From Treponema sp. OMZ 798 (GTDB lineage: Bacteria > Spirochaetota > Spirochaetia > Treponematales > Treponemataceae), in contig NZ_CP051305.1 in assembly GCF_024181385.1 (NCBI RefSeq), forward strand, positions 1,116,001-1,180,000: a DNA stretch of 64,000 nucleotides, given 5' to 3'. The notes under the pieces are model-generated. The model was not told the origin of the DNA and ran no database searches. It was given only the letters and a program-made list of their open reading frames with translations. Made by a program: the position numbers and the translations under genes. Numbering within the stretch: the first letter of the stretch is position 1; every line of letters starts with the position of its first letter. Below, in pieces: positions 17,996 through 26,911 of this stretch.

Positions 17996-19446
17996 TGAGC
18001 GAATTGATTTTTGAAAAATCCGTAAAGGGTCATAAATTTGCCGAAGCAAAATTAACCGTACCCGAATACAAACTTGATTCAAAATATTTAAGAGCATGCG
18101 ATGCAAAACTTCCTGAAGTTTCGGAACTTGAATTTGTCCGCCACTACATGGAATTAAGCAAGAGAACTCACGGCGTAGATAACGGCTTTTATCCCCTAGG
18201 TTCTTGTACAATGAAGTACAATCCTAAGCTCAATGAAGAAGTTGCCGCTCTTCCGAACTTTACCAATATTCATCCCTTGCAGCCTGAACACACAATGAAG
18301 GGCTGTGTTGAAGTTATGGGTGATTTAGGTAAAAAGTTAGGTGAAATTACCGGTATGGATGCCTTCTCCCTCCAGCCCTCAGCAGGTGCTCACGGAGAAT
18401 TCACAGCCCTCTTGGTAATCCGAGCCTATCACGAAAAACGCGGCGATCATGCCCGAAACAAGATCTTGGTTCCCGATTCGGCACACGGTACAAACCCTGC
18501 CAGTGCTGCAATGGTCGGATGCGAAATAGTAAACATTCCTTCAGATAAAGACGGAAACGTCGATATCGAAGAATTAAAAAAGACTGTAGGAAACGATACG
18601 GCAGCCCTCATGCTTACAAACCCGAACACCCTCGGTCTCTTTGAAACCCATATCAAAGAAATTGCCGAAATCGTTCACAAGGCAGGCGGCTTATTGTACT
18701 ATGACGGTGCTAACCTTAACGCCATCATGGGAAGAGTAAGACCCGGAGACATGGGTTACGACATAGTTCACTTGAACTTGCATAAAACATTCTCAACTCC
18801 CCACGGAGGCGGCGGTCCGGGAAGCGGCCCTATAGGTTGTAAAAAGTTCCTTGAAGAATTCTTACCCGTTCCTGTAATTACAGGTTCTGACGGAAGCTAC
18901 AAGTTAGACTATAACCGCCCGTATTCAATCGGAAGGGTTAGAAACTTCTATGGAAACTTCCTCGTATTCTTGCGTGCCTATGCCTATATCTTAACTCTCG
19001 GAAGCGAGGGCATAAGGGAAAGTTCAGGCTATGCAGTCTTAAATGCAAACTATCTAAAGAAAAAGCTTGAAAAAGAATATGAAGTTGCCTTTGACAGAAC
19101 CTGTATGCACGAGTTCGTTCTCACCCTTGACAAGATCAAGGAAGAGACAGGTGTAAGTGCCCTTGACATAGCTAAGGGCTTAATCGACGACGGTATCCAT
19201 CCGCCGACGATGTACTTCCCGCTCATCGTACACGAAGCCTTGATGTTTGAGCCTACGGAAACGGAAAGCAAGTCCACATTGGACTTCACCGCTGACGTTA
19301 TGATCAAACTCAAAAAAGAAGCTTATTCAAATCCCGAAAAGCTTCACGGCTATCCCTACACACGCCCCATCGGCCGCGTAGACGAAACAAAGGCAGCCCG
19401 AGAACCTGTTTTAAGGTACAAGGCTTGCTGCTGTGACTGTAAATAA
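17995..19446 (+). CDS. gcvPB: Glycine dehydrogenase (decarboxylating) subunit 2
   Basis: Catalytic half of the two-subunit P protein. The PLP-binding Lys is in [20 protein letters not shown], and the protein also shows [15 protein letters not shown] and [14 protein letters not shown], all family hallmarks. It is 483 residues long and ends in a Cys-rich tail (KACCCDCK), a minor oddity. It is coupled to gcvPA by a one-base overlap. A strong terminator follows. Confidence 0.96.
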   Translation: MSELIFEKSVKGHKFAEAKLTVPEYKLDSKYLRACDAKLPEVSELEFVRHYMELSKRTHGVDNGFYPLGSCTMKYNPKLNEEVAALPNFTNIHPLQPEHTMKGCVEVMGDLGKKLGEITGMDAFSLQPSAGAHGEFTALLVIRAYHEKRGDHARNKILVPDSAHGTNPASAAMVGCEIVNIPSDKDGNVDIEELKKTVGNDTAALMLTNPNTLGLFETHIKEIAEIVHKAGGLLYYDGANLNAIMGRVRPGDMGYDIVHLNLHKTFSTPHGGGGPGSGPIGCKKFLEEFLPVPVITGSDGSYKLDYNRPYSIGRVRNFYGNFLVFLRAYAYILTLGSEGIRESSGYAVLNANYLKKKLEKEYEVAFDRTCMHEFVLTLDKIKEETGVSALDIAKGLIDDGIHPPTMYFPLIVHEALMFEPTETESKSTLDFTADVMIKLKKEAYSNPEKLHGYPYTRPIGRVDETKAAREPVLRYKACCCDCK

Positions 19447-19462
19447 ACAGTATTGAAGCTTT

Positions 19463-19500
19463 ATCCCCCTCTAAAACTGATGTTTTTAGAGGGGGATTTT
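19463..19500 (+). terminator. Rho-independent terminator after gcvPB
   Basis: ATCCCCCTCTAAAA (19463-19476) pairs with TTTTAGAGGGGGAT (19484-19497) around a 7-base loop, followed by T's. It closes the glycine cleavage operon. Confidence 0.9.
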
Positions 19501-19540
19501 GTATGCTATTAGATTTATTTGATTATGGAAAAGGAATAAG

Positions 19541-20506
19541 ATGGAGAAACAATATACTTTTTTTGATTTGATTATAGAAGTTTTTGAAAAAGTAAAAAAA
19601 CCAATGACGCCGGAAGAAGTTTGGGAAAAGGCAGTTGAGTTTTCTTTCGATAAAAAATTAAAAAGCTCCGGTAAAACTCCGGCTGCTACATTAGGCGCAA
19701 GATTATATGTAGATGCCAAAGAAAAGGGCGAAAAAAGTACTTTTGTTCAAGTTTCAAAGCGTCCTTCAAGATTTATTTTAAGAAGCTTAAATATAAGCGG
19801 AACCGAAATAAAAAAAGAAATCGAGAAAAAAGAAAATTTAGAATTAAAACAAAATAATGAAAGTAGTTTTAATGAGAGAGATTTACATCCTCTTTTAGTT
19901 AAATATGTTTATTCAAATCCGCATTTTAATTGTTATACAAAAACTATTTATCAGGAAAATTCGATAAAAAGAGTAAAAGGAGCTAATGAATGGCTTCATC
20001 CTGATTTAGTAGGTGTTTATTTTCCGTTTAAAGATTACTCAAAAGAAACAATGAAACTTCAAACATCATTGAATGTAAATTCTATAAAATTATTTTCTTT
20101 TGAAATGAAAAAGCATGTAGATTATTCTAACTTAAGACAGTATTTTTTTCAGGCTGTTTCAAATTCAAGTTGGGCTAATGAAGGGTATTTAGTTTGTTTG
20201 AAAATAGATGAAGATCCCAATTTTAAAAATGAACTTCAAAGATTATCTAATGCTTTTGGAATTGGAGTGATAAAGCTTAATACAGAAAGCATAAGTGAAT
20301 CCGAAATAATTTGTAATGCTAGATATAATGAAAATATAGATTGGGATACTTTGGAAAGGCTTTCAGAAGATAATCCTGATTTTAATAAATTTATATCTGA
20401 TTTAACTGAAGATATTGCTTTAGGAAAAGTAAAAAGTTCCTATGATAAAGTAATACCTGATGACAAATTGGAAAACTATTTGAAAGAAAAAAATATTATT
20501 TACTAA
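19541..20506 (+). CDS. HARE-HTH protein with putative PD-(D/E)xK nuclease domain
   Basis: A 321-residue protein. Residues about 1-82 look like a HARE-HTH (winged-helix) domain: a FFDLIIEVFEKVKKPMTPEEVWE opening and a TPAATLGARLYVDAK core, as in ASXL-type and restriction-enzyme-associated domains. The C-terminal part has Asp155 in WLHPDLVGVYFP and Glu188-x-Lys190 in LFSFEMKK, the spacing expected of a PD-(D/E)xK nuclease. This combination is seen in COG2958-type proteins and some restriction enzymes. It stands alone, without a methylase, at the left edge of a variable island. Target and function are unknown; a defence role is inferred. Confidence 0.7.
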   Translation: MEKQYTFFDLIIEVFEKVKKPMTPEEVWEKAVEFSFDKKLKSSGKTPAATLGARLYVDAKEKGEKSTFVQVSKRPSRFILRSLNISGTEIKKEIEKKENLELKQNNESSFNERDLHPLLVKYVYSNPHFNCYTKTIYQENSIKRVKGANEWLHPDLVGVYFPFKDYSKETMKLQTSLNVNSIKLFSFEMKKHVDYSNLRQYFFQAVSNSSWANEGYLVCLKIDEDPNFKNELQRLSNAFGIGVIKLNTESISESEIICNARYNENIDWDTLERLSEDNPDFNKFISDLTEDIALGKVKSSYDKVIPDDKLENYLKEKNIIY

Positions 20507-20552
20507 ATTACCAAAATCGGTAAAGAACTGTCATAATTTTTTATGAATAAAT

Positions 20553-21762
20553 GGGCACCTCTAAAAACCCCCTTTAAAAAAGATTAAAAAGATGATAAAA
20601 TGAGGTATGAAACAAAAAGGATTATTTGATGAAGAAGATCGTTTAAGAGTATTAAGCAAGTTAGGAGATAGTCTTGAAAAATTAAACGAAAAAATAAATT
20701 GGGAAATATTCAAACCCCTATTAAAAAAAGCATTAACCAAAGAGTCAAAAGGTTTAGGCGGAAGACCTGCATACGATTATGTACTGATGTTTAAAATAAT
20801 AATCTTACAAAAATTATACAACATAAGTGATGATCAAACGGAATATCAAATAAACGATCGGCTATCCTTTATGAGATTTTTAGGATTGGAATTAAAAGAT
20901 AAAGTACCCGATTCAAAAACAATATGGCTTTTTAAAGAAAAACTCATTGAAGCGAGAGTATCAAAAAAGTTATTTGAAAAGTTTGGAAAAGAATTAGCTA
21001 GAAATAACTTAATAGGAAAAGAGGGAACGATAATAGATGCGACAATAGTAGAAGCTCCGATACAGCATAACAGCAAAGATGAAAATGAACAAATCAAAAA
21101 TGGAAAAGTCCCTGAACAATGGCAAGAAGCAAAAAAATAAGGCAAAATTATCGCAAAAAGACTGTGATGCGAGGTGGACAAAGAAGCACAAACGTAGCTA
21201 TTACGGTTATAAAGATCATATAAAAATAGATAAAAAAAGTAAGCTTATATTGAAAGCGACGGTAACAGCAGCCAATGTTCATGATAGTAGAGAGTTAAAA
21301 AATTTGGTTGAAAAAGAAGATGAAAGATTATACGCAGATAGTGCCTATATAGGAGAAGAAATAGACAGGATTTTAAAAGCGAAAGGAATAGAAGGGCAAA
21401 TTTGTGAAAGAGGAGCAAGAGGGAAACCTCTTAGTAAAAAACAAAAAATCGGTAACAGAAAAAAATCAAAAATACGGGCGAGAGTCGAACATGTATTTGG
21501 CTTTATGACAAACTCAATGAAAGGTATATATGTAAGAACGATAGGATTAGCTCGTGCAACATTTTCGATAATAATGATGAACTTAACATACAACTTATGC
21601 CGATATTGCTATCTAAAGAAATAAAATGAGGGAGCATATAGGTAATAAAATGAAAAGTAAGGGAACTAAGATAAAGAATCCAAGTTTTACACTAGACAAT
21701 TTATAAAAAAGCTACTAAAATAATAAATAGGTACACTAAAAAATAGGTTTTTAGAGGTGCCC
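20553..21762 (+). mobile_element. Complete IS5-type insertion sequence, 1210 bp
   Basis: Bounded by perfect 17-bp terminal inverted repeats, GGGCACCTCTAAAAACC at 20553-20569 and its inverse at 21746-21762. A 4-bp target duplication AAAT flanks it at 20549-20552 and 21763-21766. The ends are intact, so insertion is fairly recent. It carries one transposase split by a frame change at an A7 run. The pre-insertion sequence already seems to have been non-coding or remnant DNA. Confidence 0.92.
20607..21624 (+). pseudogene. IS5-family DDE transposase, frame interrupted at an A7 run
   Basis: The first frame covers 20607-21140 (177 residues) and the second runs to 21624. Together they give an IS5-type transposase: N-terminal dimer/helix region, first catalytic Asp in GTIIDATIVEAP, second Asp in RLYADSAYIG, and the Glu in RARVEHVFGFM followed by the Y-(2)-R-type region. 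The frames meet at seven A's (21131-21137) directly before the TAA at 21138-21140; deleting one A joins WQEAK to NKAKLSQKDCDARWTKK, which is the continuous family sequence. This is either a one-base inactivating insertion or a slippery site that makes the full protein at low frequency. I cannot tell which from one copy. Confidence 0.85.
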
Positions 21763-21772
21763 AAATGATTAA

Positions 21773-21904
21773 GAAACTTTTGTAGACAAACTCTACCGCA
21801 AAACCGCCTTTCCCGACGATGCCGCCCGCACCGCTTTTTTGTTCGAGCTCTACTTAAAGAAAACGGAAGGGCTGCTTGCAGGGAAGAAGCGGGGACGGGG
21901 GTAG
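21773..21904 (+). pseudogene. Gene remnant next to the insertion sequence
   Basis: An open stretch just right of the IS reads ETFVDKLYRKTAFPDDAART followed by FLFELYLKKTEGLLAGKKRG and a stop at 21902-21904. A stop codon lies directly before it and there is no start or RBS. Its G+C content is higher than the surroundings. It looks like the C-terminal end of a lost protein whose family I cannot name. Confidence 0.45.
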
Positions 21905-22002
21905 AAAGGATGGAAATCGGTTTTAATAAAAAGCCTATCCTAATGCTCCGTATGAGATCAAGGTATCGTTATGTATAATTTACTTCCGTAATAGGGCATA
22001 TA

Positions 22003-22071
22003 TTACGGCTACAATATGTGACCTATTACAGCTACAATAGGACACCTATTACGGCCGTAATCGATGACCTG
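22003..22071. repeat. Three 23-bp tandem repeats
   Basis: Units at 22003-22025, 22026-22048 and 22049-22071 follow the pattern ATTAC-R-GCY-R-Y-AAT, eight variable bases, ACCT. A degenerate partial unit lies at about 21984-22002. The third unit contains the palindrome ATTACGGCCGTAAT. There are no unique spacers, so this is not a CRISPR array. It lies 125 bases before the OLD-family gene. Confidence 0.75.
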
Positions 22072-22195
22072 TTTCAGCACTAAACGAGATGGTCTCGTGA
22101 AAATACTATAAAATTGATTTTCGTGGAACAGATAGTAGAAATATAGCTGATGTTTTTGTATAATATGCTTATAAATTTTTATAAGGAGTTAAAGG

Positions 22196-23872
22196 ATGAA
22201 AATAAAACGTATTACTATTAAAAATTTCAGAGGATTAAATGGCGGAGAAAATTGTATTGATTTTAATGAATCAGATATTATATTTTTGATTGGTAAAAAT
22301 AATGCCGGAAAATCAAGTTATCTGGCTGCTTATAAATTTTTTGTTGATCCAAAAAAAGTTGCCCGACTTGAGGATTTTTACAATCATGATGAACATAATA
22401 ATATTGAAATAGAAGCTATATATACAGTTACGCCTAATGTTGATTCTAAAGATACCGGACTTAATAAAGCTGATCCTGATTGGATTAAAAAATGGGTAAC
22501 AAGTGAAAGTGAAATTCGTATTAGAAAGATATGGCGAGCAAGTGGTAGTGAGGGGCAAAAACAAACTTACGATCCCTTAGCAAAAGAATATAAAGATGGT
22601 GGTTTTGGAGGCTTTGATACACTGTTAAAAAAATATTCACCTGAAGCTATAGATATTATGGCAGTCTTAACCATTGAAGAGCTAGAAAAAAATATAAATG
22701 ATATAATTAGTAAAAATCATATTAAAAAATTACAGACAGATTATTCTGATGTGTATGACGAACTTATGAAAAAAATTCAACAACTAAAAAATGATATATC
22801 AAATGCAGATGATATAACAGAGTTAAATGACAAGATGAATATTTTCTTTTCTGAAGTATTTTCTAAATTTAAACTTTCTGTATATCCTATACCCGAGGAA
22901 GGAACTGATTTATCAAAAATGTTGAAATCTACACATGGCTTAAAAGTTCAGGAAGATGAAAAAACAAATTTAAATATTGATCTAAAAATGAATGGACATG
23001 GATTAATACGCCAAGCTTTTTTCAGTTTTTTATCGACATATCAAACTAAGATTGAAGCAATATCGGGAAAAGAGAAACAATATTTAATTCTCTTTGAAGA
23101 ACCGGAATTATATATGCACCCGGAAGCTATATTGTCCTTACGAAAACAGTTATATGCTCTTGCAAAAAATAGTCCATATCAACTTTTGTGTGCAACGCAT
23201 TCGCCTATGATGATAGATTTAAATGAGCATCATGCCTCTCTTGTACGTCTGGTAAAAGATGATAACACAGGAAAAACAAAAACATATCAAGTCCATTTTA
23301 ATGCATTTTCTGATGATGACAAAGAGAAATTACAAATGGTAAATAGATTTAATCCCCATATTTGTGAATCTTTTTTTACTGATAGCGTAATACTGGTTGA
23401 AGGTGATACAGAAGCTGTTATTTATAGAGAGTTAATAAATAAGTATTATACGCCAAATAAGTATTTCGTTTTAAATACTGGCTCAAAAGCTAATATCCCC
23501 TTTTATCAAAAAATACTGACTCACTTTGGAATTAATCATGTAATTGTTCATGATTGTGACAAAAAAACAACTAAGACAGGAAATACCAATCCTATGTTTA
23601 CTTTGAATAATACAATATGGGAACAGATAGAGGAGTCAAACAGAAAATATCCGAATATTGCTCGGCGATTTGTTCATTATTTAAATTTCGAGGAAGCACA
23701 TAATTATAAGCATGATGATGCAAAAGGAAAGCCTTTATCAGCTTTTCAATTTGCAACTTCCATTACTAAAGATGAAAAATATCCGTGTATTAAATTCTTA
23801 AATGATTTATTTACTGCTAATAGTATTAATATTTCCCAAAGCGAATTATTAAATCTGTATAACGAGAGTTAA
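22196..23872 (+). CDS. OLD-family ATPase/TOPRIM nuclease
   Basis: A 558-residue protein. Residues about 1-360 form an ABC-type ATPase: Walker A GKNNAGKSS at residues 33-41, Walker B LILFEEPELYMHPEA near 297 and a D-loop-like CATHSPMM. The C-terminal TOPRIM domain has ILVEGDTEAVIYRELI (conserved Glu) and IVHDCDKKT (Asp-x-Asp). This layout matches phage P2 OLD-type nucleases, many of which act in anti-phage defence. No UvrD-like partner follows, so it is not a Gabija pair as seen here. A -10 box TATAAT (22159-22164) and an AAGGAG RBS lie upstream. The gene is AT-rich and sits in a variable island. Confidence 0.88.
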   Translation: MKIKRITIKNFRGLNGGENCIDFNESDIIFLIGKNNAGKSSYLAAYKFFVDPKKVARLEDFYNHDEHNNIEIEAIYTVTPNVDSKDTGLNKADPDWIKKWVTSESEIRIRKIWRASGSEGQKQTYDPLAKEYKDGGFGGFDTLLKKYSPEAIDIMAVLTIEELEKNINDIISKNHIKKLQTDYSDVYDELMKKIQQLKNDISNADDITELNDKMNIFFSEVFSKFKLSVYPIPEEGTDLSKMLKSTHGLKVQEDEKTNLNIDLKMNGHGLIRQAFFSFLSTYQTKIEAISGKEKQYLILFEEPELYMHPEAILSLRKQLYALAKNSPYQLLCATHSPMMIDLNEHHASLVRLVKDDNTGKTKTYQVHFNAFSDDDKEKLQMVNRFNPHICESFFTDSVILVEGDTEAVIYRELINKYYTPNKYFVLNTGSKANIPFYQKILTHFGINHVIVHDCDKKTTKTGNTNPMFTLNNTIWEQIEESNRKYPNIARRFVHYLNFEEAHNYKHDDAKGKPLSAFQFATSITKDEKYPCIKFLNDLFTANSINISQSELLNLYNES

Positions 23873-23999
23873 TAAATGAAGTCAATGCATCTTTTTAAAT
23901 AATTATAGGGGAGATATTTATTAGTGTACACTTTCTCCAACACATAGACTTATCTACTTTTTTACGATATAATATTCGGTGTAATGAGGAGTTTATTTT

Positions 24000-24086
24000 A
24001 TGATAATAAAAGGCATCTTACCCATAGTTGAACAAGAATTACGCGATGAATGTGGCTTTAAATTTACCATATCCCCGCATTTATAA
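24000..24086 (+). CDS. Small ORF of 28 residues with its own expression signals
   Basis: ATG at 24000 is preceded by GAGGAG (23986-23991) and by a -10 box TATAAT (23968-23973). The peptide reads MIIKGILPIVEQELRDECGF then KFTISPHL. It is not recognised. The signals look genuine, but the short length suggests the 5' remnant of a longer gene whose remainder was deleted. Confidence 0.35.
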   Translation: MIIKGILPIVEQELRDECGFKFTISPHL

Positions 24087-24097
24087 GAAATTTGATT

Positions 24098-24301
24098 TTA
24101 TAATGCTTCTATTTCTTTTAAGCTTAAGCCTGTTCCTTCAGCTATTTTAGAAATATCAAAACCAAGCCGTTTAAATGCTGCTGCCGTTTCCAGAGCTTTT
24201 TTGTATGAGCCTTGTTCAATTCCTTCAGCAAAGGCGATTTCTCGTTCTTCGGCACGCTGTACGGCTATATCGGTTTCATAATCATATTCGGCTAGTAACA
24301 T
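24098..24301 (-). CDS. C-terminal fragment of an Rpn-family (PD-(D/E)XK) nuclease, RpnS-like
   Basis: A 67-residue protein. It matches the C-terminal tail of Rpn/PDDEXK-transposase-family proteins: an acidic EREIAFAEGIEQG helix, KALETAAAFKRLGFDISKIA and the closing GLSLKEIEAL. The nuclease domain is absent. It has a strong own RBS (GGAGGT, about 24304-24313 on the minus strand) and an ATG, so it may be expressed. Known biology: some Rpn genes make a small internal product (RpnS) from their 3' end that blocks the toxic full-length nuclease. Here either a degraded Rpn gene or an independent antitoxin-like orphan is possible. Confidence 0.6.
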   Translation of the reverse strand: MLLAEYDYETDIAVQRAEEREIAFAEGIEQGSYKKALETAAAFKRLGFDISKIAEGTGLSLKEIEAL

Positions 24302-24314
24302 ATTTAATACCTCC

Positions 24315-24380
24315 TTCTTTCAATTTGTAATGGGTAATTTAATTACGCATTACGCATTCTTCATTACAAATTAAATTAAC
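24315..24380. repeat. AATTAC-type dispersed intergenic repeat (inverted copy)
   Basis: On the minus strand this region reads as near-repeats of TAATGCGTAATTAAATTACCC followed by ATTACAAATTG, directly upstream of the RBS of the Rpn fragment. It is similar to the stretches at 15031-15090 and 40285-40345. Confidence 0.45.
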
Positions 24381-24523
24381 GGTAAACTCAAGATTATTAT
24401 CCGCCTCTCCTAACTGTTTGTATTATAGCATATATTATAATTTTTTGTAAGCTGTCTTATGCCAAAACTAGCTCTTGACGAATTCGGAAAAATATGGAAT
24501 TATAAATATACTGAGGTGCTTTT

Positions 24524-25492
24524 ATGAGTGAAAAATTAAATTTGGTTATTCTTGACGGGTTTACTTCCAATCCCGGAGACCTTTCTTGGGACGCGTTAAA
24601 AGCTGTTTCAAATCTTACAATATACGATAAAACAAGTGCGGATGAGCTTATTGAAAGGTGTAAGGAGGCCGATGCCGTTCTTACAAATAAGGTTGCTTTT
24701 TCTAAAGAAACAATGGACGCCTTGCCTCGTCTTAAATATATAGGGGTCTTGGCTACAGGCTACAATGTTGTAGATATCGAAGCTGCTAGGGCTAAAAATA
24801 TCTGTGTAACAAATATTCCATCGTACAGCACGGACAGTGTGGCCCAACTCGTTTTTGCTCTTATTTTTCATTTTTATTGGCGTGTAAAAGAGCACAGTGA
24901 TGAGGTTATGGCCGGAAAATGGACTTCTTCTCCTCATTTTTGCTATCACAGTTTCGATATAAGGGAGCTTTCCGATAAAACCCTAGGAATTGTCGGCTTC
25001 GGCAACATAGGTCAAGCTGTCGCAAAAATTGCCCTTGCCATGAACATGAAGGTAATCTACTTTAACCGCTCGGCAAAAACCCTCAAGGGCTTGGAAGAAG
25101 CAAAACAGGTTTCAATCGATGAGCTTTTTTCTTCTTCCGATATAATAAGCTTAAACTGCCCTTTAACTGAAGAAACAAAAGAAATCGTAAATGCAGATTC
25201 TTTAAAAAAAATAAAAAAAACTTGTATTATAATCAATACCGGAAGGGGCCCTCTTATAAACGAAAAAGATGCAGCTGAGGCTTTAAAAGAAAAGAGGCTT
25301 GCAGGACTTGCCTGCGATGTTTTGAGCTCAGAACCTCCGGCTAAGGATAATCCCTTGTTTAGAGCTCCTAACTGCATTATAACGCCCCACATAGCCTGGC
25401 AAACCTTTGAGGCAAGGGAAAGACTGATAAAAACAGCTGCCGATAACGTAAAAGCCTTTATTTCCGGTAAAGAAATAAACAGAGTAAATTAG
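24524..25492 (+). CDS. D-2-hydroxyacid dehydrogenase (hydroxypyruvate/glycerate type)
   Basis: A 322-residue NAD(P)-dependent dehydrogenase. The NAD-binding fold has GIVGFGNIGQAVAK near residue 148. Catalytic residues are the Arg in INTGRGPLINE, the Glu near SSEPPAKDNP and the His in ITPHIAW. The N-terminal part ILDGFTSNPGDLSWD and the DIRELSDKTLGIVG linker resemble HprA-type glycerate dehydrogenases, which reduce hydroxypyruvate to glycerate; other 2-oxo acids such as hydroxyphenylpyruvate cannot be excluded. A TTGACG box (24475-24480) with AT-rich -10 candidates lies upstream. It stands alone to the right of the variable island. Confidence 0.85.
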   Translation: MSEKLNLVILDGFTSNPGDLSWDALKAVSNLTIYDKTSADELIERCKEADAVLTNKVAFSKETMDALPRLKYIGVLATGYNVVDIEAARAKNICVTNIPSYSTDSVAQLVFALIFHFYWRVKEHSDEVMAGKWTSSPHFCYHSFDIRELSDKTLGIVGFGNIGQAVAKIALAMNMKVIYFNRSAKTLKGLEEAKQVSIDELFSSSDIISLNCPLTEETKEIVNADSLKKIKKTCIIINTGRGPLINEKDAAEALKEKRLAGLACDVLSSEPPAKDNPLFRAPNCIITPHIAWQTFEARERLIKTAADNVKAFISGKEINRVN

Positions 25493-25568
25493 ATTTTATT
25501 CCCCTGTTGTCTTTATTGAAAATTTATGTTACTGTTCTTTTGAGCGAAGCTCTTATAAGGATTTTTAT

Positions 25569-25922
25569 ATGAACTGGAAACTTATTTATTTTTTATTGAT
25601 AGTATTGTTTTTAGGCTTATTTGCAGGCTTTAATATGAAGAATTCTTGCGATGTTTCTTTGATTTTTTATACATTTGAAAATATACCTGTTTATGTAAGC
25701 AATATTTTTTCGTTTTTAATAGGGCTTATATTAACCATTCCTTTTTTCTTCGGAAGCAAAAAGAAAAAAAATAAGCAGCCTAAAGAAATAAAGGAAACCC
25801 TTACTGCAAGTGACGGTACCGGAATAAATACCGTAGATTTAAAAAAGCCTAAAAAATCATGGTTTAAGCGCAAAAAAGAATCTAAACCTTCAATGAGCGA
25901 TACTAATTCTGAAATTAAATGA
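25569..25922 (+). CDS. LapA-domain (DUF1049) inner membrane protein
   Basis: A 117-residue protein with two membrane segments (about residues 4-22 and 40-62), the NxxxVxxxF-type LapA signature around NSCDVSLIFYTFENIPV, and a Lys-rich cytoplasmic tail. In E. coli the related LapA works with LapB in envelope lipid control. No lapB-like gene follows directly, although the next gene encodes an exported repeat-like protein. A possible promoter is TTGTCT (25507-25512), 17 bases, TACTGT (25530-25535). Confidence 0.75.
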   Translation: MNWKLIYFLLIVLFLGLFAGFNMKNSCDVSLIFYTFENIPVYVSNIFSFLIGLILTIPFFFGSKKKKNKQPKEIKETLTASDGTGINTVDLKKPKKSWFKRKKESKPSMSDTNSEIK

Positions 25923-25936
25923 GGTAAAAAGGGCTT

Positions 25937-26911
25937 ATGAAATTTAATGTAAAAAAAATATTGTTCTTTTTATGCTCTCTCTTTTTTTTACATAGCCTTA
26001 TAGGTCAAGACTCCTTACCTCAGAACATTCAAAAGATTATCAAAAACGGTTTTACAAAAAAAAATCCTATTGAAGTTTCTTCATTTATTGAAGCCGAAAT
26101 AAAAAAGATTTCTTCAAACGATGAAAAAATTATAGCTCTATCTGTTTTGGCCGACTATGAGGAAAGGTTCGATTTATTTTCACGAGCCGGCAAACACTAT
26201 CTTGAAGCAGCTGAGCTTTCTCCTTCAAGCGGAAAAAAAACTATTTTAACAAAGGCTCTAGGAGCCTTTCTTTTAGCAGATAATATCACCGAGGCCTCAG
26301 AACTTTGCCGTAACCGCTTATTACCGGCGGTTAAAGAACCTTTTTCAAAAGAAGATATAAAAATCCTCACTTTTTTTGAATGGTTAAAGCTAAAATCTGA
26401 TGAAGAAGCCTCTCTTACAAACATCAGGAAATATGTTGTCGATTCACGATTTAAAGAATTTCATCCGGCTCTTCTTTTAAGCCTTTGGTGGGTAGACGGA
26501 GATAAGAAGGCTGAAAATACCCTCTTAAAAAAATTTCCTAACAGCATTGAAGCCGGTGTTGTAAGAGGCGAAACTATTTTAAGTCCAAAAACTTTTTGGT
26601 ATCTAATGCCCAAAAATATTTCTTTTAAAGAAACGGATGCTGAAAATGAAGAGGTATCTTTAGGCCAAGAACAGTCACAAGGTACAGGAAATTTTTCCGC
26701 AAAATTTTATCAAACCGGTTTTTTTAAAACCGAGAATTTTGCGAAGGGGCTTTCCGATGAACTAAAAAAGAAAGGGTTTACTGTAATAATAAAAAAAGAA
26801 GAGCGCGGGGATGAAACTTTTTTTTCGGTTCTAGTTAAGGATGACGGCAAGGGAGATATGGTTATACGCTTAAAAAGCGATGGTTATGAGGCCGTTCCTG
26901 TTTTTGATTGA
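25937..26911 (+). CDS. Exported protein with helical-repeat body and SPOR-like end
   Basis: A 324-residue protein with a signal peptide (LFFLCSLFFLHSLIGQ, cleavage likely near residue 23). The middle part is helical and reads like degenerate TPR-type repeats (YEERFDLFSRAGKHYLEAAELS, KKTILTKALGAFLLADNITE). The last 75 residues (FYQTGFFKTENFAKGLSDEL through VLVKDDGKGD) have the beta-alpha-beta pattern of a SPOR domain. A peptidoglycan-binding envelope role is inferred. It lies 14 bases after the LapA gene in the same operon and overlaps the convergent next gene by 28 bases. Confidence 0.65.
   Translation: MKFNVKKILFFLCSLFFLHSLIGQDSLPQNIQKIIKNGFTKKNPIEVSSFIEAEIKKISSNDEKIIALSVLADYEERFDLFSRAGKHYLEAAELSPSSGKKTILTKALGAFLLADNITEASELCRNRLLPAVKEPFSKEDIKILTFFEWLKLKSDEEASLTNIRKYVVDSRFKEFHPALLLSLWWVDGDKKAENTLLKKFPNSIEAGVVRGETILSPKTFWYLMPKNISFKETDAENEEVSLGQEQSQGTGNFSAKFYQTGFFKTENFAKGLSDELKKKGFTVIIKKEERGDETFFSVLVKDDGKGDMVIRLKSDGYEAVPVFD

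Noticed and set aside
22003..22071. Possible CRISPR array
   Set aside because: The 23-bp units are directly adjacent with no unique spacers, and no cas genes are nearby.
22196..23872. Gabija system (GajA)
   Set aside because: The OLD-type protein fits, but no UvrD-like GajB follows or precedes it.
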